Shown: positions 1 to 9,001 of the stretch, piece after piece
Position numbering within the stretch: the stretch's first letter is position 1
Layout: the number at the start of each line of letters is the position of its first letter
NCBI RefSeq assembly: GCF_000003815.2
Contig: NC_049989.1
Coordinates: 13,667,764 to 13,731,763 of the forward strand
Direction: 5' to 3'
DNA: 64,000 nt
Origin: Branchiostoma floridae
Taxonomy: Eukaryota > Chordata > Leptocardii > Amphioxiformes > Branchiostomatidae
Notes under the pieces: generated by a model
Told to the model about the DNA's origin: nothing
The model's database searches: none
The model's input: the letters and a program-made list of their open reading frames with translations, nothing else
Translations under genes and position numbers: made by a program

Positions 1-619
1 GGGTTCATTCCCAAAGACATCGCAAATAAGATAGTTAATTAACCGAAATAGATAGAGAATCAACCTAGATAATTCTATTTCCCATTCAACAGCCAAACCA
101 TTAAAGTCCTAGACCACCAGAAAAATTCAAGCAGTTCGAGTTCTATTCAGGTATAACGTGGAAAATTAGAAGTTAGCAGAAGTTAGCTATATAGCACAAC
201 TCAACACACACCTATCTGGGGGCCGCCATCTTGGATACGTGTTCTAGATAATTCTTGTCAGAGCTCATGACGAGACTAGTTGAGATAAGGTTCTTGCCGT
301 ATCATAGTATTGTGTCAATGAAGCATCATTCTAAGACCATGTTGATTAAATAACTCGAACGATAAACGTTTGACCCGAAAAAGTTGCATTCATTTATCTA
401 ACTGGTCTTGTGTATTTTTCCCTGCTTGTAGACTACATTATCAGCAATGCTGCCTGTGAGTCTGTGTAATGCATTCGTCACATTTCCGAATAAATAGGAG
501 TTTTGTATCCTAAAATGTAACTGGTCAGGAATGTTTTAGAAATGACTGAATGCACAGAGTATGGTACAATATGTTCTTCATTTTTCTTACTACGCCGACC
601 AAACTATGAAGGGACTTAC
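1..619. other. NOS intron, no exon seen
   Basis: This is the sequence following the donor site of the last visible NOS exon (GT at 619-618 on the minus strand). I looked on the minus strand for the next oxygenase exon, which should encode the region after the RYN motif, and found nothing that fits. The stretch is AT-rich with no recognised repeat. The gene therefore continues beyond the left edge of the window. Confidence 0.6.
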
Positions 620-791
620 CTCGGTGAAGTTGTATCTGTTGATGTCGCACAGATCTCTGCCGATCTCCGTGCACATGTACCAGCCACTGAAGGGTGCGGC
701 AGGGAACTCCACTCCTCCCACATCGAACAGCATGTTGGCCACCGCCGGCAAGGCGTACCACTTCATTCCGAGCTCTTTGAACCACCCGTAC
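620..791 (-). CDS. NOS: NOS coding exon 7 (active-site loop, Glu555)
   Basis: The exon is 172 nt; the acceptor is CCCCAG at 793-792 and the donor is GTAAGT starting at 619. Its first base completes Lys513, then 57 codons follow (residues 514-570). It contains the [11 protein letters not shown] stretch and the [12 protein letters not shown] loop. By homology with mammalian NOS, the Glu of TEIG binds the guanidinium of arginine. Two departures from mammalian NOS are visible. The residue normally found between TEIG and the following Arg is absent (TEIG-RDLCD). The usual Cys and Gly around the GWYM motif are replaced by Ala545 and Cys553. It is in frame and open, so it looks functional. Confidence 0.95.
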
Positions 792-858
792 CTGGGGTAA
801 AATCATAAACAGTTGGTGACAACTAAATAGATGGGATGGGCTGACAAAGCGAATTTTT

Positions 859-1329
859 CACCATCATTATCATCATCATCATCATCATCACTACCACCAT
901 CATCATCACCATCACAATCACCACCACCACCATCATCATCACCATCACCACCATCATCATCATCATCACATCATCATCACCATCACAATCACCACCGCCA
1001 CCATCATCATCACCATCACCACCATCATCATCATCATCACATCATCATCATCATCATCATCACTACCACCACCACCCTCATCATCACATCATATTATCAT
1101 TATCATCACATCACCATCATCACCATCATCATCACCATCACCACCATCATCATCATCATCACATCATCATCATCACTACCACCACCACCCTCATCATCAC
1201 ATCATATTATCATTATCATCACATCACCATCATCACCATCATCATCATCACCAGCACCATCATCAGCCCCACCACCATCGTCATCACCATCATAACCATC
1301 ACCGTTACTATCCTTGTCATCACTATTAG
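859..1329. repeat. (CAT/CAC)n trinucleotide tract in NOS intron
   Basis: About 470 bp is built almost only of CAT, CAC and ATC triplets. It contains an internal duplication: a segment with CTACCACCACC and ATATTATCATTATC occurs twice, near 1060-1130 and 1165-1235. It sits in the 825-bp intron and ends only about 65 bp upstream of the acceptor of exon 7 in transcript orientation, where it reads as a purine-rich (GAT/GGT)n tract. The His/Ser-rich open frames across it are consequences of the triplet period. Confidence 0.95.
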
Positions 1330-1454
1330 CAGTTTTAACATCCACTGTATTGTACTGCGAAATGCATGATAAAATGCAATGTTTTCCTGCAGTTGACGAC
1401 CATTTCTTGGAGACTCTATGTGAAAATCTTTTGTACGAAAGAGAGCCCCCAAAT

Positions 1455-1512
1455 CCTGGACCTGTATGTACGATGGGTAGTACTTGGGATGCTTGATCTC
1501 TATTTCCGACAA
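1455..1512 (-). pseudogene. Partial duplicate of the 3' end of NOS exon 6
   Basis: On the minus strand this reads like a diverged copy of the end of the neighbouring exon at 1756-1617. Both encode an acidic-hydrophobic run followed by KHPK (here EIEIKHPK, in the exon EVELKHPK). DNA similarity continues past the exon end into the donor region, but the GTAAGT donor of the real exon is changed to GTACTA here. No acceptor or matching 5' exon part is visible. It is best read as a remnant of a local duplication, about 50 bp long, in the intron directly downstream of exon 6. Confidence 0.6.
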
Positions 1513-1616
1513 CATGACGAAAGTTGAAGACGATAAAAGTCTTGAAGTAGTTATAAAAAAAGCTTATTTCATGCAGGAGGCCATGGCAACCTGATTGCGC
1601 AATGAGTCGTACTTAC

Positions 1617-1756
1617 TTAGGATGCTTGAGCTCTACCTCCAACACCAGGTCCTTTGACAGCTCAAACAGTTCCGGATCCTGACCGTTGGCAGACAGCACC
1701 AGTGGCAAGACGTCAAACGGGCCGTTCTTTCCCTTCCATCCCAGGCTCTGGCAGAT
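1617..1756 (-). CDS. NOS: NOS coding exon 6 (FDVLP-DPELF segment)
   Basis: The exon is 140 nt; the acceptor is ATAG at 1758-1757 and the donor is a full GTAAGT from 1616. It encodes residues 467-512 plus two bases of Lys513. The motifs [26 protein letters not shown] and the end LKHPK align with the same segment of mammalian nNOS oxygenase, which forms part of the substrate-channel side of the haem pocket. There are no stops and the phase matches both neighbours. Confidence 0.96.
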
Positions 1757-1924
1757 CTATGCATAAGATATCAAATACAGTTCAATTCCTTTAGCTCGCA
1801 CTTGTGTGCTAGGAGATGGGGCAGCTGCATAGATGTGGATTTAGAAAAGGAACTGTAAGAATCGAAGGAGATACAATGTGTATTAAGTGCATTTTGCATG
1901 TTACCATATTGAGCTTGATTAGAG

Positions 1925-2590
1925 AAATCTTGAGATTGCTTCAAACAAATTGAGATCATTTCAATAAATCTTGCGATTGTTTCAATGAATCTTGAGATTG
2001 TTTCAAACAATCTTGAGATTGTTTCAAACAATCTTGCGATTGTTTCAAACAATCTTGAGATTGTTTCAAACAATCTTGAGATCGTTTCAAACGATCTTGA
2101 GACTATTTCAAACAATCTCTCAAGCTCAGGGTCTATGTCTCTCGGTGTAAAACTCTCCTTGAGATTGTTTCCATTAATCTCGAGATAGTTTCAAACAATC
2201 TCGAGACTTTTTATGATTAACCTCTTGATTGTTTCAAACGATATTGAGATCATTATAATGAATCTTGCAATTGCTTCAATGAATCTTGAGATCGTTTTAA
2301 ACAACATTGAGCTCGTTTAAAAAATCATGAGACCATTTCAAACAATCTTGATGGCAGGGTCTATTTCTCTCAGTGAAAAAACTCAAACAATCTTGAGATT
2401 GTTTCCATTAATCTCGAAATCGTTTCAAACAATCTTAAGGGTCCATACCTCGGTGAAAAAATCTGAAACTTAAAATCGATCCATAAGTCTTATGAATCTT
2501 GAGATCCTTTCAAACAATCTTGAAATTTTTATATTAATTTTGAGATTGCTTCAAACAATTAATTTTGAGTTTGCTTCAAACAACAATGAA
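1925..2590. repeat. 21-bp palindromic minisatellite in NOS intron
   Basis: Tandem, progressively degenerate copies of a 21-bp unit (CTTGAGATTGTTTCAAACAAT) fill most of the 843-bp intron between exons 5 and 6. The core ATTGTTT-C-AAACAAT is an inverted repeat with a single central base, so each unit can fold. The best block is 1985-2115; more diverged units continue to about 2590. Because 21 is a multiple of three, an apparent 'NLEIVSN' repeat frame stays open, but it is not coding. Confidence 0.9.
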
Positions 2591-2599
2591 GGTCCATAC

Positions 2600-2741
2600 C
2601 TCAGTGAACTCCACGCTTGCCGGATCACCTACAATGGACCCGTCCGGCTGCTTGTAACCGGCATACCGTACAAACTGAGAGTTCCACACTTTGAAGTCAT
2701 GTTTTCCGTCGGTACGTGCGGGGAAGATAGTGATGGCCGAC
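2600..2741 (-). CDS. NOS: NOS coding exon 5
   Basis: The exon is 142 nt; the acceptor is CCAAG at 2743-2742 and the donor is GTATGG from 2599. The first base completes Arg419, then 47 codons follow (420-466). It contains [20 protein letters not shown], then [16 protein letters not shown] and [10 protein letters not shown]. These match the corresponding nNOS segment nearly residue for residue, including the YAGY-QPDG loop. It ends in phase 0. Confidence 0.97.
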
Positions 2742-3107
2742 CTTGGAATTCCAAAGAAAAAAAATTACACACAATTAGAAAAGGTTACTCAAGCAACTAG
2801 ATACGTTTTGTAGACGGTCAAACGTTTCAGATAGCACCAGCAATCTTTCGTCATTGACCTAAAAGAACAGGTGTTACATGAACGCAGTATTGATATGTAA
2901 ATGACAGTTCAATTGAAGACCAATCAACATTACGTTTATGTTTAGTACCCAAACGGTGTCGAACGCTGAACAGAACAAGTGATCGGTATTACCTGTTTCG
3001 TTTCACTGTGATAACTGGTTTATTCGATAGCGCTTAAAAATATATGATTGCAGCCCTAGGGCTAAATTGCAGATGTACTACACACACTGAAACCATATAA
3101 TGCAAAA

Positions 3108-4026
3108 CTAGAGTTCCACGACCCCATACCTTCGCCAAATAAGCCTACCTTTCTTTACAACTGCTGTATTAATTGTGTTTGTCATTGATTATGCACATAA
3201 GGTTCTAATTTGCATAAATTACATCAGCTGATCATCTCCTCCACCAGACAGCAGACGTACACAATCTATGTTAAGAAAGAAGGCTTTTATCGCATTTTCT
3301 GCTAATTTATGAAAATGAGGATCTCATTTGCATAATTGATGTTCAACGATGTTCACCTGTACATAACTTCCAAATGCTACAAGTAAAAATTTCCTGTCAT
3401 TTACCACAATGAAACAAAAGCATTTTCTCATTAATTATGCAAATTAGGTCTTTATTTTGCTTAATATACATCAATCAATATTCCTGTCCTTCTCAGATAC
3501 AAATGTTACATGTTGCAATGGTCCCATAATGGAACTGAGCGCATTTACCAAATTTCCTAATTAATTATGCAAATTAGACACAAATTTGCATAATTGTTAT
3601 GTCATTATATGTAGCATAACTTCAGACATCTACATACCAAAAATCATAACAATCCGTTAATCCTTTCTTGAGTTATTCCCTTTTAAAGTCTGACATTAAA
3701 CCTGTCCTGCAGTTCCAAAACAAGCCGCTAGGGGGCCCAAATTTACACCACTTACTCTCGGCATCAAGAGCTGTCTACCACTCAATAACCATAGCCGCAG
3801 CATGTTCAAAACTTGAGATATCAAACCAGGAAGTTCCGCTGCAGTACCGTAACAGGCCGCTAGGAGGCCCAGAATCTAATCGTTTTTAGGTCTCAACAAG
3901 ACCTATCCACATACCGAATATTAATACAATCCATTCAGGCGTTCTTGAGTTATGGTGGTCTTCTACAGACATAGAAACATACACACATACACACGCTACC
4001 CAAAATATAACCTTCTTGGCGAAGGT
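3108..4026 (-). mobile_element. Non-autonomous element, copy 1 of the 'subterminal covariation' family
   Basis: The element lies in the 1599-bp NOS intron. On the minus strand it starts with a hairpin (ACCTTC-loop-GAAGGT, 4026-4010). An AC-rich stretch follows. It ends with TTGGCGAAGGT (3138-3128), then a short segment finishing in CTAG (3111-3108) followed by T. The interior is AT-rich with repeated TTAATTATGCAAAT-like motifs and the phrase CCGCTAGGGGGCCC. No open reading frame is present. The 11-bp subterminal inverted repeats, microsatellite near one end and CTAG-T terminus recall Helentron-associated elements (HINE/DINE-1 type); that class is inference. Copies 2 and 3 are at 11027 and 15804. 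Confidence 0.7.
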
Positions 4027-4340
4027 AAAAATGTTATTAAAAACTATCGTATAACATTTCACAATACGTTTAGGCACTGCACACAATATGGTAAGGTAAT
4101 GTTCATGAAACGGTAGGTTCGGCATTGAAACTGACTGAAGTTGAGTTCCTTAGTGTCCTGCTATGTGACTCACCCCTGTTGTAACCAGTTGAGTGTATTT
4201 GTGGTTGATATTCACAAGATTCATCCAGACACAGCATGTGTGTCTATACATTCATTATAAATGACAGATAGATAGAATGGAGAAACAGATAAGATTACAG
4301 CCCAGACCCCGGAGTGAGTGCGTGACTGTCTATACTCTAC

Positions 4341-4432
4341 CTGAGGTTTCCCTTGTTGGTTGCATACTTGATATGGTTGCAAATGGCTTCGTACATGCCC
4401 CGTGCTGTGGTCACGTACCGGGCGTCAAACAC
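4341..4432 (-). CDS. NOS: NOS coding exon 4
   Basis: The exon is 92 nt; the acceptor is TTTCAG at 4434-4433 and the donor is GTAGAG from 4340. It encodes residues 389-418 plus two bases of Arg419. The text [20 protein letters not shown] followed by [11 protein letters not shown] matches the nNOS segment directly after the haem-ligand exon. It contains no stop and starts in phase 0, matching exon 3. Confidence 0.97.
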
Positions 4433-4696
4433 CTGAAATATGTAGAAACCGGGAGCTATTGCTTTTTACGCAACGTTAAGTTTCATACGTATTAACCTTA
4501 ACAAATGTAACCAGGGGATAAGAGTTGTATATGTTCAAACATTCAGCATAGAAGGCAATACATAGTCACATGAGTGCATACAGCCTACAGAAGAGAAGAA
4601 GAGATTATAAAGCAACTTCACTGCGAATTTACAATACAACTGTTCCAATCTTTTCCTACCCTGTTTAGTTTGACTACATGCCAACACATCTCGTAC

Positions 4697-4859
4697 CTGT
4701 AGTTTGGACCACTGTATTCTGCCCACACATCTCGGCGCGTTCCTCCAGGCCAGCTTGGCCCCATACGTCAGCTCCATCTGCGTCAGCTCGTACCAACCCT
4801 TCTCCTCAATCTGCGCCTTCGCCTCAGCCCATCTCTGCTTGTGTGCCTGGGTGTTAGCC
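4697..4859 (-). CDS. NOS: NOS coding exon 3 (haem-ligand Cys378)
   Basis: The exon is 163 nt; the acceptor is TGCAG at 4861-4860 and the donor is GTACGA from 4696. The first base completes Arg334, then residues 335-388 follow. The hallmark is LTYGAKLAWRNAPRCVGRIQ: Cys378 is the axial thiolate ligand of the haem iron, and the Trp six residues upstream (Trp372) corresponds to the tryptophan that stacks on the haem in mammalian NOS. It ends at KLQ in phase 0. Confidence 0.98.
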
Positions 4860-4904
4860 CTGCATAGAAGGGACGAAAGACAATGAAAACAAAATGTCTA
4901 TCGG

Positions 4905-5158
4905 TTGATAGAATTTTTCATCAATCAGTGACTGCTATTAAAAGTAAGCACACGTACCTCCAAATTTTGGCTATCAGTCCATCTTGATCACGGAGTGACC
5001 TAGTTCTCGCGAGAGTTGGGAGAACTAGGTCAAGACTGGCGTGGATCTTCTGTCCCTCACCACGCCTCCTTGCCGAGTGGACTGATAGTCATCGAAAATT
5101 TGGAGGTACGCGTGCTTACCTTTAATAGCAGTCACTGATTGATGAAAAATTCTATTAA
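4905..5158. mobile_element. Fold-back element with ~75-bp arms in NOS intron
   Basis: The arms 4909-4982 and 5081-5154 are near-perfect reverse complements; left landmarks GAATTTTTCATCAATCAGTG and CACACGTACCTCCAAATTTT reappear inverted on the right. The roughly 100-bp centre holds a second palindrome, GACCTAGTTCTC near 4997 and GAGAACTAGGTC near 5020. No coding frame is present. It lies in the 878-bp intron between exons 2 and 3. It is probably a miniature inverted-repeat transposon; no clear target duplication was found. Confidence 0.85.
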
Positions 5159-5737
5159 CTGTGAACAAACGCGACTAATGAACCTCTTCAACAAAAATGT
5201 CTATCATATCCGTTCGGCAACATTTCACAGTCATTGTCGCTGCTAATGTCCATTTGATAGTCGAGAGAGCATTGGGTTTTGTTGGAAACATTTTTGTCTT
5301 CATAATGTATGAATAATCTTATTAACACAACATAAGTGCAGTGACTTTCGTCAGGTCTTTTACATTTACGATCTCGATCCCGATCGATTTACAGAATACA
5401 AGTAGATACGAAAGGAGTAATAAACAGGTAAATCATTTGTATATGAATATATCAACATGTTGGGTTTACGTATCATTCTATAGTCTAAACATTCTTTGAC
5501 ATATCAATCTATTTTCTCCTCCTATAATGTAATAGAATTTATCTATGAAATGGAATGTGTTGAATACTTTTGTCCAGGCAGCATGTAGAGGAGGAATCTT
5601 GTCCTTTTCTTCATATCTGATGATAGTAATAAATATACATATTTCCATTGTAATTCATTGCATTGATGCTGATGTTTTGCTTCGACCATACCACTAAACT
5701 TTCCTAGAGCAAACAGCAAACGACCAGGCTTCTTTAC

Positions 5738-5898
5738 CGTTTGATTGATGCGAAAAATTCGTCCAGGAACTCTTTCGCGTGTTCTAAGACTTCTTCCTTC
5801 GGTCTGACCTCGCCGGCTGGCCGGCCGCTCTTGGCCAGAGCAGCGGCGTTAGGGCGCATCAGCGAGCCTAGACACTTCGTACCCGAGCAGGGGTTCAC
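5738..5898 (-). CDS. NOS: NOS coding exon 2 (zinc-binding CxxxxC)
   Basis: The exon is 161 nt; the acceptor is CTACAG at 5900-5899 and the donor is GGTAAAG with GT at 5737-5736. It encodes residues 281-333 plus two bases of Arg334. VNPCSGTKCLGS carries Cys284 and Cys289. In the NOS family this CxxxxC pair, one from each subunit, holds the structural zinc at the dimer interface next to the pterin site. It is followed by a basic Pro/Arg stretch and AKEFLDEFFASIKR, which matches the helix after the zinc loop of nNOS. It joins the PDZ exon in phase 0 across a 14.25-kb intron. Confidence 0.96.
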
Positions 5899-7238
5899 CT
5901 GTAGGAAAATAAAATAGAAATATAACTAGAAAGGCAACATTTTCGAGAAAATGCAGGATGTTTTCCTGACAGTAATTTGCTCTTTGTCAAGATACTTGTA
6001 CACAATACTATACCATTAGGCTAGACCATTAAACGTCGCCAACATAATTTGTTGCAACTGATGATATTTCGTTAATATTTGGCGTAAAAGCTTATATTTC
6101 ATTCGTATTCACTGTAGCAAATAATATTTTGTTCATATTTTCTTTAGCACCTAATATGCTGATGTAACCGACAGTTCTAAGCAATGATTTGTTTATGACA
6201 AAGAAAGGAGAAGAGAGAAGAAGAACACACCAGCAAAAGCTATATGTTTTAACTGAGGAAAACGCAACTAAAGAATTAAAATCGTAATTGCTAGACCATG
6301 TATAGGAATTGTTTTTCTCCTCGAGGTCATGACAGCAAGTGTATGTATAATCAAGAAACATCTTATATAAGCCCGAGTGAAGACGGTACCGATGTGTTGG
6401 GCAGCTGGGAGATACGCATGAAACAATTATGGGGTGCAGCGAAGCGCGTTTCACCGTGGCTAGAACGGCATCGTTAAACATTATTCTCTCTCCAATTGGC
6501 AAGATGTCAAGCTACATACACATAGGATAATCATTTTCGTAAGGCCTAAGGAAAGAAAAACGCCGTGTTTCTAGTTGTGTGGAATTTCCGATCTGACATC
6601 AGAATGATGATATTTAGACAAACCTTTACTTACAACGCATATCTGTTCCTACATTGTCAATATCACAAAGAAGCGAGAAGAAGTCGAATTCACGTAGTAG
6701 AATACGATTCTTGAGTATTATAGACCCATTGTATATATTTCTTGTATCTTTTGTTGCGATCTGTACTGAACCCAGTGGGTATGTATGTACAACAAAGGCA
6801 TTCATTCATTCATTTGACCAACAGACCTCCTGTATTTCACACTGTTAACAAGGATGGATGTGAAGTAATTATTGTACTTCTTTGTTCAGTTCACCAACTT
6901 TACTTGTGCTTGTACAATGTATATCTGTATATCAAAAAAGAAACTCTACCTACCGACCTTACTTTTACCGTACGTAATGTGAACAACATTAAATCTCTTT
7001 GGTCTAACGATTTCTTTGTGAGAAGTTGTACCTTGGGAGCAATTAAACGTGCTATTCGAATTCGGGGCCATTTCATTCGTGGGCTTAGGCTGATTCACTT
7101 GAAACGCCATCTGAATGTAATGTTATGGTCTAGTTATTTCTTACCTGGCTCTGATGTGTAAATGTATATTCAGTTCAACACCTGCTGTCTTCTTTATCTT
7201 TCACTATAAGAGACCTCTATAGATTTTGTTATATTTTG

Positions 7239-7451
7239 AATAAGGATGTTCACGATTCTAAGAACGCATGAGCAGCGAAATGCATTCTGGGTAAAAAGAG
7301 GTGAAGGCCCCTCATTAGTAATCAGTAATCTTCTGTCAATTATTGTCTCAATTTGCATAAGAGCGTCCTGACGTGTTTCGTTTATGTCTCTGGGGCCTTC
7401 ACCTTTGACACTGCGCATGCGTACCTAGAATTGTGTGAACCTCCTTATTCC
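7239..7451. mobile_element. Miniature inverted-repeat element, ~60-bp diverged arms
   Basis: The left arm begins GAATAAGGATGTTCACGATT and ends GAGGTGAAGGCCCC near 7310. The right arm is its reverse complement, running from GGGGCCTTCACC near 7392 to TCCTTATTC at 7450. The arms differ at several positions and by small indels. There is no coding frame. It lies in the large NOS intron. Confidence 0.75.
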
Positions 7452-8221
7452 AGGAATGGAAGTTGGAAACTTTTCCACAAGGCAATGGTACAAGCAGATG
7501 GTATCAGAGTGAATGACTCAGTCTGAATAACAAATCGAGCTGTCTTGAAGTCTTTCTACTGCCAAGTCCCCCCAAATGATTCATCGTAGGCCTTCTGGAT
7601 GCCCTTCAAGGTCCAGCTGATGTCTTAAGATAAGGGTCACATTCCTTCCACTATTCCTTTGATAATATTCACCTGGAATCAATGTATCCCGAACTCTCCT
7701 CACTCGGGAATCTCTTGAACGAATTAGGTACATTTCTTTCCCATATCGATTTAACACACCAGAAGTTCAGAGGAAAGCACCCCCGCACCGTTAGGATATA
7801 AGTTTTCGTCAAGGTTGGCCGTTTTGACTCCGGCATTAACCCGGAATCTACAGGAGAAAGGGGCAATACTACTAGTATACATGGTGAGGAGTTTTGGTTT
7901 CTTTGTTGTTTCGCCTAGCCTAGTCCTCTCTACGTTCTAAATTGAAATCAGCTTGAAGTTAGGCTGGTTGGCGGTTGTTATTGGAAGGAAAGACTACTGT
8001 CTCTTTTCAGGAACTGAATTACGAGAAATGTAAAATTGATTGGGCTAATTTATTGAGTGAATTGCAAGGGTCTTTTGTGGCAGCTTTTCATCATACCGGT
8101 TATCCCAATACAGCATTTATTGCCCCAGGTGCGGCCATACTATGATAGGACTGTAAGTGTGATGTGTTTTTAACGCTTTTGAGGTATTAGCTATCCTCAA
8201 ACACGGGAACTATATTCAACA

Positions 8222-8345
8222 TCTTATCCGAGGGACGTCCTTAGCCATAAGCTAGGTACTCATTTACACCTGTGTAAAGTATGTAAAGTCCTGTGCTTTT
8301 CCTAAGGGTACAACATCAGTGGGGTATCAGTGGAGTCTATTCAGT
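8222..8345 (-). mobile_element. SINE fragment (same family as 47082-47260)
   Basis: ATCTTATCCGAGGGACGTCC, GCTAGGTACTCATTTACACC and a later CTAAGGGTACAAC segment match, in the same order, the tRNA-derived SINE at 47082-47260. The tRNA-like head is not recognisable here, so this is a body fragment only. Confidence 0.5.
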
Positions 8346-9001
8346 ACCTCCAAGTTCTAACCACAAGGTCACCGTGCAATACCTTGATATCACCATATTC
8401 TACCCACTCAAAGGAAGTAAAGTCGTGTTAAGTACTTGTACCCAAGGGCACAATTTCTGGGGATATCAAGGGACAGTCAGACGTGAAGGTATGGACTTGA
8501 CGCATGGATTGACCCGCGAATAAACCGTTAACTGATGTGTAAAGTATCCGCTCTCCTGAGATGTCAGAGCCAGTTCATTTCCGATGGATCACGACTTGCA
8601 CGTACGCAGATGACGAGTGTCCTGCTTAACTTCCTGACGGGTAATCTGATCCCGACCGTTATGCGTTGCCCCATCTCATTTCAGTTTTAAATATTCCACT
8701 CCAGAACGTTAGCGACAATTGTTTCCAGTTTAGAAGGGATGAAATATAATAGCGACATCCTGTGTCTACGTGCCTAAGGGGCTTGGTTGTCGCCGATGAA
8801 ATGGCAACGCATCAATTGGCGCAAGCTGCCTTATCATCGGAGGGATTACTTCCTGATTGCCGCTGACGGATGGCATGTGAACGGGCCAATTTAGGGATTA
8901 AAGCGGCGGTGTGCTTCCCGATGAAGGATATCGGGGTAAGCGGCTGGGAGGCACGTTTCTGGGCGGCTCTGTGTGAGGCCGTACGTGCTGAACGGGGTCA
9001 T

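Noticed and set aside
831-1295. 154-codon Ser/Pro/His/Ile-rich frame
   Set aside because: It is the (CAT/CAC)n tract inside a NOS intron.
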